Shown in pieces: positions 17,255 through 26,561 of a stretch of DNA of 64,000 nt (positions are counted from its first letter, which is position 1; every line of letters begins with the position of its first letter). Source of the DNA: Pseudomonas mediterranea CFBP 5447 (GTDB lineage: Bacteria; Pseudomonadota; Gammaproteobacteria; Pseudomonadales; Pseudomonadaceae); the NCBI RefSeq assembly GCF_000774145.1, contig NZ_KN322984.1, positions 461,085 through 525,084 of the forward strand. The letters are read 5' to 3'. The notes below the pieces were generated by a model that made no database searches, was not told the origin of the DNA, and saw nothing but the letters and a program-made list of their open reading frames with translations. Position numbers and translations under genes: made by a program.

Positions 17255-18619
17255 TTAGCGGATGCCGTCCTGGCGCAGCGCGTTCGGCGTGAAGTCTGCC
17301 GTGGTGGCGGTGAAGCCGAAATCGTAGGCCGATTTCTCTTCGTTCTTCATGCCCAGGGCCAGGTAGCGTCCGGACTGCAGGTCGTAGAGGGTTTCCAGGG
17401 CGTACCACGGCACTTGCTTGTCGTAGTAGTTCTCGGCATGGGCCTCGGCAACGCGCCACAGCTGGCCACGACCGTCGTAATGGTCGATCACCGCCGCCTG
17501 CCAGGTGTCTTCATCGATGAAGAAATCGCGCTTGGCGTAGATGTGGCGCTGGCCTTCCTTCAGGGTCGCGGTGACATGCCAGACCCGACGCAACTCGTAG
17601 CGCGCCAGGTCCTGGTTGATGTGGCCGGCCTTGAGGATGTCGGCGTACTTGAGTTGCGGCGAATCGATCTTGTAGCTGTTGGCGGCGATGTACAGCTCTT
17701 TCTTGCCTTCCAGCTTCCAGTCGTAGCGATCCGGCGCACCGTTGTACATGTCCAGGTTGTCGGAAGTACGCAGGCCATCGGCCGCAGTACCCGGACCATC
17801 ATAGGAGACCTGCGGCGCACGACGCACCCGACGCTGGCCGGCGTTGTAGACCCAGGCCGAACGCGGTTCCTTCACCTGGTCGAGGGTTTCGTGCACCAGC
17901 AGCACGCCACCGGCCAGGCGTGCCGGCGCGGTCACTTGCTGCTTGAAATAGAACAGGATGTTGCCGGGGTTGGCCGGATCGAAATCCTTCATCTTGTCGC
18001 GGAACACGAACTGGTCGCGGAAGTACACCAGGCTGTAGGAGCCGTTGGGTTGCGGCGTGGCCTGGGTCACCAGGCGCGTCACGCTGCCGCCACGATAGCG
18101 GGTGATGTGGTTCCAGATCACTTCGACGCCGCTCTGGGGAATCGGGAACGGTATGGCCGTCTCGAAATTCTCCAGGCCGTTGCCGCCGGAGACCAGCTTG
18201 GTGTTGACCGCGTTCTTCTTGATGGAGGCGAACACCTCATCCGGCACGGTGGCGCCACGATGGGTCGGGTAGACCGGCATCTTGAAGGTTTCCGGGTAGC
18301 GCTTGAACATCGCGTACTGGCCCGGCGCGAGCTTGTCCTTGTACTGCTCGACATTCTGCGCGGTGATGGTGAACAGCGGTTTCTCGCTGGCATACGGGTC
18401 GGCGAGGAATCCCTTGCTGTCCACGCTACCGGCGTTCTTCGCCATGGGCTTCCAGGCGGAAATCGAACCGTCGGCATTACCGGCCATTTCGGCGCCCATC
18501 GGCGTCAGGCTCTTGCCCAGTTTGTCGGCCTCGCCCGCAGGCACCGCGGCCATGACGCTGGCGGCCAGCAGGGACAGTCCCAGCGCGCCGACCTGCAACA
18601 GACTCTTGGTTATTTTCAT
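17255..18619 (-). CDS. DUF1329 family exported protein
   Basis: 454-aa protein with a clear signal peptide (about 1-24, hydrophobic core then SVMAAVPAG). The rest is a full-length DUF1329 domain, whose fold I recall being compared with lipoprotein-carrier (LolA/LolB-like) proteins. The function is not established. It starts 24 bp after the DUF1302 stop, so the two are almost certainly co-transcribed. DUF1302 and DUF1329 genes recur together, often beside RND exporters, acyl-CoA ligases or lipid/steroid catabolism genes. I recall transposon-sequencing data from P. putida linking homologues to growth on fatty esters, but cannot verify it here. Confidence 0.9.
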   Translation of the reverse strand: MKITKSLLQVGALGLSLLAASVMAAVPAGEADKLGKSLTPMGAEMAGNADGSISAWKPMAKNAGSVDSKGFLADPYASEKPLFTITAQNVEQYKDKLAPGQYAMFKRYPETFKMPVYPTHRGATVPDEVFASIKKNAVNTKLVSGGNGLENFETAIPFPIPQSGVEVIWNHITRYRGGSVTRLVTQATPQPNGSYSLVYFRDQFVFRDKMKDFDPANPGNILFYFKQQVTAPARLAGGVLLVHETLDQVKEPRSAWVYNAGQRRVRRAPQVSYDGPGTAADGLRTSDNLDMYNGAPDRYDWKLEGKKELYIAANSYKIDSPQLKYADILKAGHINQDLARYELRRVWHVTATLKEGQRHIYAKRDFFIDEDTWQAAVIDHYDGRGQLWRVAEAHAENYYDKQVPWYALETLYDLQSGRYLALGMKNEEKSAYDFGFTATTADFTPNALRQDGIR

Positions 18620-18643
18620 CGTGTGTCGTCCTGAATACGGTGC

Positions 18644-20536
18644 TTAGAAGGTCATACCGACGCTGAGCGCCAGGAAGTCGCGGTCGTCCACGGTGGTGTA
18701 CTTGCCGTCGAAGAAGTTGGTGTATGCCAGGCTCGCGTTGTAAGTGTTCTGGTATTCGGCATCGATCCCCAGACTCACGGCTTTACGACCCTCTTCGAAG
18801 TTGCCCCCTGGACCAGGCGAGTAACCACTGACGTCATGAGACCAGGCGACATTGGGCTTGAGGTTCACGCCAGCGAAAACATCGTTGTAATCCCAGATCG
18901 CCCGGGCGCGGTAGCCCCAGGAATTTGCGGTTGTGAAACCGTCGTTTTCGCAGTAGCGACTGACATTATTCTGCGCGCCGCCAGCCAGAGTGGAAGAGTT
19001 CAATATCTGGCACTGTCCATTTGGCAACGGACCGGGGCCATAGCTCGGGTCACGACCGTAGCGCGCCTTGGAAGTACTTTCCAGACCGCCCACATGAGTG
19101 AAACCGACCTCACCGACCAGTGTCAGTCGCTCAGCCCCCATGACTTGGTCAAAGAAGTGGGTCAACGTGGTCTGCAGCTGGGTTACTTCTTTGCGACGAT
19201 ACCCTTGCTGATCCTGTCCTGGCTGCCCTTGAAGCACAGAAACATTGGGGTTCAGTGGCGTCAGACCGGAAAAGAGAATATCTGTGGTATTGAGCTGCAC
19301 CGGCGCATTTGGCCGATAGCTGACTTCACCACTCCACGCGGTACCTGTAGGTAAAGTGGTGGAGAAGCTCAGACCATACAGACGGATATCTTCAGGGTAT
19401 TCAACGTAGTAGCTGGAATTACCCGCCACCACCATGGGCAGCAAGGTCGGAGCAAGACCAACCGCGACACCGGGCGGAATACCGGCACCGATCAGCGAAC
19501 CCACCAGTGTCGCCGGGTTATAAGCACTCGCCGGCGCTCCATGACCACTAAAAATCGGAGCACGGCTATGGTAGTTCATAAAGTAAGCGCCAAACTCGGT
19601 GTCCAGCGGCTCGAACATGTATTTGAATGACACACCAAATTGGCCGCTGTCACGAGCATCGCGGTCAGGACCACGGCGCACCAGCGCACCTTCCTCATTG
19701 ATGTTCACCCCCAACGAATTCAACGTAGGCATAACTGCCGTTGGAATCGCTGAAGCGCTCCTCAACACCCGCAGATTATCCGTACAACCATCGGCAATCA
19801 CATCCGGCTGGGAAAAGAACGTCCCGCAGTTATCGACAACCGTCTGGTCCCACTCCAACTGATAGAACGCCTCGGCCGACAGGTTATCGGTCAGGCTCTG
19901 GGACACGTAGAACATGTTGACCGGGATCAGGCCTTCCTTGATCTCGGCACCGGGACGACGGAACGCAGACACGTCGACCGGGTTGATGGAGTTGATGCCG
20001 CCCTGGATGAAGGTACTTTCACCCCAACTGACGACTTGCTTGCCCAGGCGAACGGAGCCCGGCTGATCGGCAATGGCGTAGTTGTGGTAGACGAAGGCAT
20101 CGAGAATCTGCCCGCCGGAGGACTTGGCGCCTTCCTTGCGGTTGCTGTCGCTGATGTCCTTGTACAGGCGATTCTCGTCCTTGAGTTCGAAGTCATACCA
20201 ATACTTGCCCCGCACAAACACACCGGTATCGCCGTACTTCAGCTCCAGGTCATGAATGCCCTTGAAGATCTTCGAGAAGGTCTCTCCGCGCTTGAAGTTC
20301 AAGTGACCGTCATCGGAGGTCTGGGACAAGCCCCTGCCACCGTTGTTGACGCCGATCAGGTCCTTGTTGGCATTGGCCGTGGACCAGCTCGCCCCCACCG
20401 ACAGGGAGGAATCGAACTGGCCCTCGATTTCACCGATGTTGAAACTGACGCCGAATGCAGGCCCGGCGAGCGAAGAGGCGAGGCTGACCGCCAGAGGCAA
20501 TTTTGCCCGGCGCCAGAACGTGTTTGCAGAGGTCAT
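18644..20536 (-). CDS. DUF1302 family outer-membrane protein
   Basis: 630-aa protein with a signal peptide (about 1-29) and DUF1302 along its length. Alternating-residue strands run throughout and the chain ends in Phe (SVGMTF), as in outer-membrane beta-barrels. An outer-membrane channel or surface role for hydrophobic substrates is an inference; the activity is undescribed. The ATG is preceded by GGAG. The 333-bp gap to the upstream ligase gene probably contains the promoter for this gene pair. Confidence 0.88.
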   Translation of the reverse strand: MTSANTFWRRAKLPLAVSLASSLAGPAFGVSFNIGEIEGQFDSSLSVGASWSTANANKDLIGVNNGGRGLSQTSDDGHLNFKRGETFSKIFKGIHDLELKYGDTGVFVRGKYWYDFELKDENRLYKDISDSNRKEGAKSSGGQILDAFVYHNYAIADQPGSVRLGKQVVSWGESTFIQGGINSINPVDVSAFRRPGAEIKEGLIPVNMFYVSQSLTDNLSAEAFYQLEWDQTVVDNCGTFFSQPDVIADGCTDNLRVLRSASAIPTAVMPTLNSLGVNINEEGALVRRGPDRDARDSGQFGVSFKYMFEPLDTEFGAYFMNYHSRAPIFSGHGAPASAYNPATLVGSLIGAGIPPGVAVGLAPTLLPMVVAGNSSYYVEYPEDIRLYGLSFSTTLPTGTAWSGEVSYRPNAPVQLNTTDILFSGLTPLNPNVSVLQGQPGQDQQGYRRKEVTQLQTTLTHFFDQVMGAERLTLVGEVGFTHVGGLESTSKARYGRDPSYGPGPLPNGQCQILNSSTLAGGAQNNVSRYCENDGFTTANSWGYRARAIWDYNDVFAGVNLKPNVAWSHDVSGYSPGPGGNFEEGRKAVSLGIDAEYQNTYNASLAYTNFFDGKYTTVDDRDFLALSVGMTF

Positions 20537-20869
20537 TCGACGCTACTCCATGTTCTTTATTGTTATGGCAGGGGGTATTTTCAAGGAACGTCTTCGACGA
20601 CCAGAGACTGGGTTGCGGCACTCATTCAAAGTCGCATCGCCCGTTCGTGCAGGTGCCCTATTCTTGAAAATCCTTGAGCGGACTATAGCCAGCAGGTAGT
20701 ACGGCTTGATCCCTCTAAAGTGTGATTTGCAGCCCCCGACCACTCTGGAACAGTCCCTTGCCAGGCCGACACCTGTCGGCACGGCAAGGATGGCTGAATT
20801 CTGCAGTTTGACAAGGCAAGCGCTTGCTCGGTGGGGCTGCCGCGCCCTTTCGGGCACGGCAGGACCACC
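20537..20869. other. Intergenic region upstream of DUF1302, hairpins only
   Basis: No gene is seen. Two hairpins lie on the ligase side: GCCGAC/GTCGGC, extended by TTGCC/GGCAA (about 20758-20787), and CTGCCG-GCCC/GGGC-CGGCAG (about 20838-20863). Neither has a clear T-run. The promoter of DUF1302-DUF1329 and a site for the neighbouring LuxR regulator would be expected here; I could not define either. Confidence 0.5.
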
Positions 20870-22552
20870 TCAAAGCGTGGACAGGAAGGCGCTGTTGTTG
20901 CTCTGCCATTCGGCGATGTCGACGCGGATGCGTTTCTTGTCGAGCTTGCCGACACTGGTCTTGGGAATTTCCGTAACAAGGGCGATCTGGCTCGGGATCG
21001 CCCACTTGCTCAGGTGCCCCTGTTCGACAAAAGGCTTGAGGTGTTCCTTGAGCTCGCGAGCCCCGATCTGCTGCCCGTCGTGAATCACCAGCAGGGCAAA
21101 CGGGCGCTCGCCCCACTGCGGATCGGGAATGCCCACCACTGCTACTTCGCGTACCGCCACGTGACGGCTGATGAGGTCTTCCAGGTCCAGGGACGAGACC
21201 CACTCGCCCCCCGTCTTGATCACGTCCTTGATACGGTCGCGGATATCGATGAAGCCCATGCTGTCCAGCGTGGCGACATCGCCGGTATGCAACCAGCCGC
21301 CGGCCCAGAGCTCGGCGCCCTTCTGCGGTTCGTTGAAATAGCCTTCGGTGAGCCAAGGCGCGCGCAGCACCAGTTCGCCCTGGGTCTCGCCATCGGCAGG
21401 CAGGAACCGGCCTTCGGCATCGACGATCGCCGCTTCCACCAAGGGCCCCGGCACACCGGCCTTGATCCGATAGCTGATGCGTTCGTCCTCGCTGCCGGCC
21501 ATCAATTCCTCGTTGAGGTGGGCGCAAGACACCAACGGGCCGGTTTCCGACATGCCATAGGCGGCGGTGAGCTGGATCCCCCTGGCCTTCGCCGCGTCGT
21601 ACAGGCTGCGATTCAGGGCGCTACCGCCGATGACGATTTTCCAACCGCCGAAATCGGTGCCCTGGGCACCCTTGGCGTTGAGCACCATCTGCAGGATGGT
21701 CGGCACGCAATGGGAAAAGCTGACCTTCTCCTTGCGCCACAACTGAACCAGGAGCTCGGGGTCGTAGCGGCCGGGATAGACCTGCTTGAGGCCGAGCATG
21801 GTCGCCACGTACGGCAGGCCCCAGGCATGGACATGGAACATCGGCGTGATCGGCATGTACACATCATTGGTGCCCAGCAAGCGCACGCTGTCGACGGCGC
21901 CCATGATGGTCGCCTCTCCAAGGGAGTGCAGCACCAGTTGCCGGTGCGTGAAGTAGACCCCCTTGGGATTGCCCGTGGTGCCGGTGGTATAGAAGGTCGT
22001 GGCGACGGAGTTTTCGTCGAAGTCCTGGAAGTCGTAGACCGGGCTGGCAGCCGCCAGCAACTGCTCGTATTCGCCCACCAGGTTGGGCAGCTCGGCGGTT
22101 TTCTCCGGCAGGTCGGTCAGCAGCAGGGTCTTCTCCACCGTGGTCAGGTGCCCGGCAATGGCCTGGTACAACCCGACGAACTCGCTGTTGACCAGCACGA
22201 AGCGGTCCTCGGCGTGGTTCATGGTGTAGACAATCTGCTCGGGGGAGAGCCGCACGTTGATGGTGTGGATCACTGCGCCGATCATCGGAATTGCGAACAT
22301 GCATTCCAGGTAACGATGGCTGTCCCAGTCCATCACCGCCACGGTATCGCCCGCCTTGACCCCGGCCTCGGTCAGCACGTTGGCCAACCGCGCCACCCGT
22401 TCCATCAATGTCGGATAGCTGTAGCGCAACTGGTCACGGTAGACGATCTCGCGGGTTTTCTCGTAACGCACACCGGACATCAGCAGCCGCTTGATCAGCA
22501 GTGGATATTGATAAGCGCCTTCGGCGGGAGGAATAACGCGAGTCTGCAACAT
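20870..22552 (-). CDS. Fatty acid--CoA ligase (AlkK-like AMP-forming acyl-CoA synthetase)
   Basis: 560-aa ANL-superfamily enzyme that activates a carboxylic acid to its acyl-CoA through an acyl-AMP. The P-loop-like A3 motif [15 protein letters not shown], the A5 motif [11 protein letters not shown], the A8 region [19 protein letters not shown] and the catalytic C-terminal Lys in [10 protein letters not shown] are all present. Overall sequence recalls medium-chain AlkK-type ligases, but the substrate is inferred. It is first in the minus-strand locus ligase-DUF1302-DUF1329-LuxR and would act on acids released or imported by the next two proteins. Confidence 0.88.
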   Translation of the reverse strand: MLQTRVIPPAEGAYQYPLLIKRLLMSGVRYEKTREIVYRDQLRYSYPTLMERVARLANVLTEAGVKAGDTVAVMDWDSHRYLECMFAIPMIGAVIHTINVRLSPEQIVYTMNHAEDRFVLVNSEFVGLYQAIAGHLTTVEKTLLLTDLPEKTAELPNLVGEYEQLLAAASPVYDFQDFDENSVATTFYTTGTTGNPKGVYFTHRQLVLHSLGEATIMGAVDSVRLLGTNDVYMPITPMFHVHAWGLPYVATMLGLKQVYPGRYDPELLVQLWRKEKVSFSHCVPTILQMVLNAKGAQGTDFGGWKIVIGGSALNRSLYDAAKARGIQLTAAYGMSETGPLVSCAHLNEELMAGSEDERISYRIKAGVPGPLVEAAIVDAEGRFLPADGETQGELVLRAPWLTEGYFNEPQKGAELWAGGWLHTGDVATLDSMGFIDIRDRIKDVIKTGGEWVSSLDLEDLISRHVAVREVAVVGIPDPQWGERPFALLVIHDGQQIGARELKEHLKPFVEQGHLSKWAIPSQIALVTEIPKTSVGKLDKKRIRVDIAEWQSNNSAFLSTL

Positions 22553-22773
22553 AAGAATCCTTTTCTGACTGCATGGTCGTGACTGGAGGTAAGCACTCTA
22601 GAGGGCTTATACACGGTTCAAATCAGCCAAAGGAATGATTTGATCAGCCGGCAATTGCTGGCCCAACGCCACCAACTCACCCATCTCGGCTGCTTTGAGT
22701 GGTAAATTTCGTCATAACGGCCCCCCAGAAGCGAGCGTACGCTCGCCACTACTCATCAATTCCCAGGACGGTC

Positions 22774-23391
22774 ATGAAGTTTCTGAAGAAAATCAAAGAG
22801 CGCAAAGTCCGGAAGGACCTCAAGCGTCTCGAAAAAATTGAAAGGGCACCGCAGAAAATCCGTCTGCGCTACCCAAGATACGAAATCGGGGTAGGGACTT
22901 ACGGCAATCCCGAGGTGATCGAATTCGATGACGTAACCATTTTGAAAGTCGGTTGTTACAGCTCGATTGCCGAAGGGGTGAAAATTTTGCTGGGCGGTGG
23001 ACATCGTACCGACTGGGTAAGTACTTACCCGTTTCCGAAGATGATCGATGAGGCCAAGGAGCTTCCTGGCTGTTGTCCGAGCAAAGGTAACGTCGTGATC
23101 GGCAGCGACTGCTGGATTTGTACAGGGGCCATGATCCTATCCGGCGTGACCATCGGCCACGGGGCCGTGGTCGCCGCCGGAGCGGTAGTCACCCGCGATG
23201 TCGAGCCTTACGCCATTGTCGGCGGCAACCCGTGTCGGTTCATTCGCTGGCGCTTCGAAGAACCGGTACGGCGGGCGCTATTGGAATCGGCCTGGTGGGA
23301 GTGGCCGGTGGAGGAGGTCAAGGCAGTGTCAGCGTTGCTGTGCAGCGATAACATCGAGGCATTCCTGGACTATGCCCGTCAACGTCCCTGA
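22774..23391 (+). CDS. CatB/Xat-type O-acetyltransferase
   Basis: 205-aa left-handed beta-helix acyltransferase. Hexapeptide repeats ([27 protein letters not shown] and beyond) fill the middle, and the catalytic His lies in [14 protein letters not shown]. Length and motifs fit xenobiotic or polysaccharide acetyltransferases of the CatB group; the acceptor is unknown. The N-terminal 30 residues are strongly basic. I chose the ATG at 22774 ([11 protein letters not shown]); a GTG at 22699 would add 25 unlikely residues. It is monocistronic and divergent from the ligase. Confidence 0.85.
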   Translation: MKFLKKIKERKVRKDLKRLEKIERAPQKIRLRYPRYEIGVGTYGNPEVIEFDDVTILKVGCYSSIAEGVKILLGGGHRTDWVSTYPFPKMIDEAKELPGCCPSKGNVVIGSDCWICTGAMILSGVTIGHGAVVAAGAVVTRDVEPYAIVGGNPCRFIRWRFEEPVRRALLESAWWEWPVEEVKAVSALLCSDNIEAFLDYARQRP

Positions 23392-23436
23392 TCGTTACCC
23401 CCCCTTTAGGCGTAACGATCAGGATCGAACCGACGG

Positions 23437-24066
23437 TCAATGCGCTTCGGTAAACGCCAGCTTCACACCGATGGCAACCAGTACCGCGCCCATGGTCCGA
23501 TCGAACCAGTGACCCATGCGGGCGAAACCGGCGCGCACTCGCTGCTGGCTGAACAGCATGGCCACCAGGCAGAACCAGGCAGCCGTTGCGGCCGCCAGGT
23601 ACACACCGTAACCGGCCTGGATCGCCAGCGGCGTATGGGGGTTGATCACCACGGTGAACAGCGACAGGAAGAACAGCGTCGCCTTCGGGTTCAGGCCATT
23701 GGTGACGAAGCCCGAGGTGAATGCGCCGCGGGCGGTCCGCTCACCGGCTTCCTTGTGCAGTTTTTCCTCGCTCGGCTTGGCCGGTTGCGCCCGCAGCGCC
23801 TTGAAGCCGATGTACAGCAGGTACGCGGCGGCGGCCCATTTCAGCGCGTTGAACAACACGATGGACTGCGACACGATCAGCCCAATGCCCAACAGCGAAT
23901 AACCTACGTGCAGGAAAATCGCCGTGCCGACGCCCAGCGCCGTCCAGGTCCCGGCGCGGCGGCCATGGGTCACGCTTTCGCGCACCACCACGGCGAAATC
24001 CGGCCCGGGGCTGGCAACCGCCAGGAGGTGGATCAGGGCGACGGTGAGGAATTCGGTGAGGTACAT
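23437..24066 (-). CDS. LysE/RhtB family amino-acid exporter
   Basis: 209-aa inner-membrane protein with about six hydrophobic segments. The N-terminal ASPGPDFAVVVRESVTHGRRAG motif is diagnostic of the LysE translocators, which export amino acids or related compounds. The ATG at 24066 has AAGGAG upstream; the frame is open to 24234 only because it reads through a REP. Substrate not predictable. Confidence 0.9.
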   Translation of the reverse strand: MYLTEFLTVALIHLLAVASPGPDFAVVVRESVTHGRRAGTWTALGVGTAIFLHVGYSLLGIGLIVSQSIVLFNALKWAAAAYLLYIGFKALRAQPAKPSEEKLHKEAGERTARGAFTSGFVTNGLNPKATLFFLSLFTVVINPHTPLAIQAGYGVYLAAATAAWFCLVAMLFSQQRVRAGFARMGHWFDRTMGAVLVAIGVKLAFTEAH

Positions 24067-24104
24067 GGCGGGCTCCTTGGTGGCAGTTTTATTAAATGAC
24101 ATAC

Positions 24105-24222
24105 CGTGGCGAGGGAGCTCGCTCCCGCTCGAGTGCGCAGCGCTCGCAAGCTTTTTTGGGGGGCTGCTGCGCAGCCCATCGGGAGCAAGCTCCCTCGCCA
24201 CAGCAAGCTCCCTCGCCACAGG
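24105..24222. repeat. REP pair (GTGGCGAGG type) with a partial tandem duplication
   Basis: Inverted units at 24105-24126 and 24180-24202 flank an inner hairpin (GGGCTGC/GCAGCCC). The last half-unit AGCAAGCTCCCTCGCCACAG is repeated in tandem up to 24222, which looks like a recent slippage event. It sits upstream of two divergent genes, unusually for a REP. Confidence 0.88.
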
Positions 24223-24303
24223 TGCGCGCGGCACCAGGGCCGCAATTCATCTGATAGGCTCGTCACCTTACGCCTTCGGTTCCAGACTAAAAAGGTACAG
24301 CTG

Positions 24304-25269
24304 ATGACAAATACCGGCCGCGCAGTTTTCCTCGACCACCCGTCCCTGGATCTAGGCGACCTGGATCTGGCCCCGTTGCGCAATTGCTTCGACGAACTAC
24401 AACTGTTTACCCGCACCACACCGGACCTGGTGATCGAACGACTCAAGGGCGCCAGCGTGGCGATCACCAACAAAATCGTGATCGATGCCGCCGCCATGGC
24501 CGCCAGCCCCGAATTGAAGTTGATCCTGATCAGCGCCACCGGCACCAACAATGTCGACCTGGCGGCCGCTCGCCATCACGGCATCACGGTGTGCAACTGC
24601 CAGGGCTACGGTACGCCATCGGTCGCCCAGCACACGATCATGCTGTTGCTGAACCTGGCGACGCGGCTGGCCGATTATCAGAAGGCGGTGGGCGACGGGC
24701 GTTGGCAACAGGCTTCACAATTCTGTCTGCTGGACTATCCCATCGTCGAACTGCAGGGCAAGACCCTGGGCCTGCTGGGCCACGGCGAACTGGGAAGTGC
24801 CGTGGGGCGGCTGGCGGAAGCCTTCGGCATGCGCGTGCTGCTGGGGCAGATCCCAGGACGGCCTGCTCGCCCTGATCGCTTGCCACTGGATCAGCTGTTG
24901 TCGCAAGTCGACGCCCTGACCCTGCACTGTCCCCTCAATGAGCACACCCGCCACTTCATCGGCATGCGAGAACTGGCGCTGCTCAAGCCCGGCGCTTTCG
25001 TGGTCAACACCGCCCGTGGCGGCCTGATCGATGAACAGGCCCTGGCTGATGCCCTGCGCAGCGGCCACCTGGGGGGCGCGGCCACCGATGTGCTGAGCGT
25101 GGAGCCGCCGACCCAGGGTAATCCGCTGCTGGCCGGCGACATTCCCCGCCTGATCGTCACGCCTCACAACGCCTGGGGCAGCCGCGAGGCGCGACAGCGG
25201 ATCGTTGGTCAACTGACGGAAAACGCCCGCGGTTTTTTCAGCGGTACAGCGCTACGGGTCGTCAGTTGA
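24304..25269 (+). CDS. D-isomer-specific 2-hydroxyacid dehydrogenase
   Basis: 321-aa NAD(P)-dependent dehydrogenase interconverting a 2-keto acid and its D-2-hydroxy acid; similar in size and motifs to glycerate/hydroxypyruvate reductase (HprA). The Rossmann motif is GLLGHGELGSAVG. The catalytic Arg lies in VNTARGGLIDE, followed by the Glu region, and the catalytic His in TPHNAWGS. I chose the ATG at 24304 (MTNTGRAVFLDHPSL); upstream reading enters REP sequence. The substrate remains a guess. Confidence 0.88.
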   Translation: MTNTGRAVFLDHPSLDLGDLDLAPLRNCFDELQLFTRTTPDLVIERLKGASVAITNKIVIDAAAMAASPELKLILISATGTNNVDLAAARHHGITVCNCQGYGTPSVAQHTIMLLLNLATRLADYQKAVGDGRWQQASQFCLLDYPIVELQGKTLGLLGHGELGSAVGRLAEAFGMRVLLGQIPGRPARPDRLPLDQLLSQVDALTLHCPLNEHTRHFIGMRELALLKPGAFVVNTARGGLIDEQALADALRSGHLGGAATDVLSVEPPTQGNPLLAGDIPRLIVTPHNAWGSREARQRIVGQLTENARGFFSGTALRVVS

Positions 25270-25302
25270 TAAACTGCCGCACTTTTTTTCAAGGAGCAGA
25301 CC

Positions 25303-26301
25303 ATGGATCCGCGCAGTGAAGTACTGCTTCGTCAGCCCGAATTATTCCAGGGCTCGGTCCTGCTGGCCGGCCTGCCCGCCGACGACCTGCTCGGTCGCTT
25401 GCCCGACGCCCATGGCTGGTGCTGGCACGCGGGCGATCAGGCCGCACTGGATGCCCGCTTCCCCGAGCGCAGCCACTTTGGCGTAGACATCCCCGCCCGT
25501 GGGTTCGACAGCGCAGTGGTGTTCCTGCCCAAGGCCAAGGACCTGACGGACTACATCCTCAATGCCGTGGCCTCACGCGTGGCCGGTCGCGAGGTGTATC
25601 TGGTGGGGGAAAAGCGCAGCGGCATCGAAGGGGCTTCCAAGCAGCTCAACCCGTTCGGCAAACCGCGCAAGCTCGACAGCGCGCGGCATTGCCAGCTGTG
25701 GCAGGTCACCGTTGCCAACGCTCCAGAGGCCAAGCCCCTGGAAAGCCTGGCCCAGACCTACGAGCTGCCGCTGGAGGAAGGCCCGCTGAAGGTCATCAGC
25801 CTGCCAGGGGTGTTCAGCCACGGTCGCCTGGATCGCGGCAGTGCGCTGCTGCTCGAACACCTGGACAAATTGCCCAGCGGCCATCTGCTGGACTTCGGTT
25901 GCGGTGCCGGTGTACTCGGGGCGGCCGTCAAGCGTCGTTATCCGCACAACACCGTCACCCTGCTGGATGTGGACGCTTTCGCCGCCGCCAGCAGTCGCCT
26001 GACCCTGGCCGCCAACGGCCTCGAAGCCGAGGTGCTGACCGGTGACGGTATCGATGCCGCGCCGATGGGCCTGAATGCGATCCTGAGCAATCCGCCATTC
26101 CATGTCGGCGTCCATACCGATTACTACGCGACGGAAAACCTGCTGCGAAAAGCAGCCAAACATCTGAAAAACGGTGGGGAGTTGCGCCTGGTTGCGAACA
26201 GTTTCCTCAAATACCAACCGCTGATCGAAGAACATCTGGGCACGTGCACCATCAAGGCCGAGGGCCAGGGCTTTCGCATCTACCGGGCCAAGCGCGGTTG
26301 A
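25303..26301 (+). CDS. rsmC: 16S rRNA (guanine(1207)-N(2))-methyltransferase
   Basis: SAM-dependent methyltransferase that modifies G1207 in 16S rRNA helix 34. The 332-aa protein has the two-domain RsmC layout: a degenerate N-terminal methyltransferase-like half and a catalytic C-terminal half with the SAM motif [13 protein letters not shown] and the N2-guanine motif [14 protein letters not shown] precedes the ATG. It may be read through from the upstream dehydrogenase gene (33-bp gap). Confidence 0.94.
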   Translation: MDPRSEVLLRQPELFQGSVLLAGLPADDLLGRLPDAHGWCWHAGDQAALDARFPERSHFGVDIPARGFDSAVVFLPKAKDLTDYILNAVASRVAGREVYLVGEKRSGIEGASKQLNPFGKPRKLDSARHCQLWQVTVANAPEAKPLESLAQTYELPLEEGPLKVISLPGVFSHGRLDRGSALLLEHLDKLPSGHLLDFGCGAGVLGAAVKRRYPHNTVTLLDVDAFAAASSRLTLAANGLEAEVLTGDGIDAAPMGLNAILSNPPFHVGVHTDYYATENLLRKAAKHLKNGGELRLVANSFLKYQPLIEEHLGTCTIKAEGQGFRIYRAKRG

Positions 26302-26354
26302 AAGCTTTTTAAGGCACAGCACTTGCCCAATCGGATTTGCCTAGGCAGAATCCG

Positions 26355-26546
26355 CAGCGTCCTAGGGGAGTAGTCTCCCGCGAGCGCCCTGCTCGCCCGG
26401 CATACGTCAACATACTTGGTCGGCAGACCATGGCGTATGCGGCCCAAGCGTCCGGAACCGGTCGCAGGGTTTGACAAGACCTATGACACGCACACCTTAC
26501 CCGGGGCGGGGAGGCTGTACGTGTCATAGCCGTGTCGACCCGCCCC
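26355..26546 (+). promoter_or_regulatory. yybP-ykoY manganese riboswitch
   Basis: The 5' element GGGGAGTAG (26365-26373) and the 3' element TTGACAAGACC (26471-26481) match the conserved loop segments of the yybP-ykoY class. P1 can form between 26359-26365 and 26481-26487. Internal helices GCGAG/CTCGC (26380-26396) and GCATACG/CGTATGC (26400-26440) are present. Downstream, CTATGACACG (26481-26490) is perfectly complementary to 26520-26529, giving an alternative helix that competes with P1. GGGGCGGG (26503-26510) pairs with 26539-26546 just before the ribosome site. The downstream gene is a manganese-type transporter, as known for this class. Confidence 0.9.
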
Positions 26547-26561
26547 TCTAGGAATCACCTG

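Noticed and set aside
17004..17459. N-terminal extension of the LuxR regulator frame
   Set aside because: It runs through a REP and a terminator and into the DUF1329 gene; the ATG at 17003 gives the natural N-terminus.
26532..26561. GTG start for the TMEM165/GDT1 protein
   Set aside because: It falls within the riboswitch expression platform; the ATG at 26562 fits the first membrane segment.
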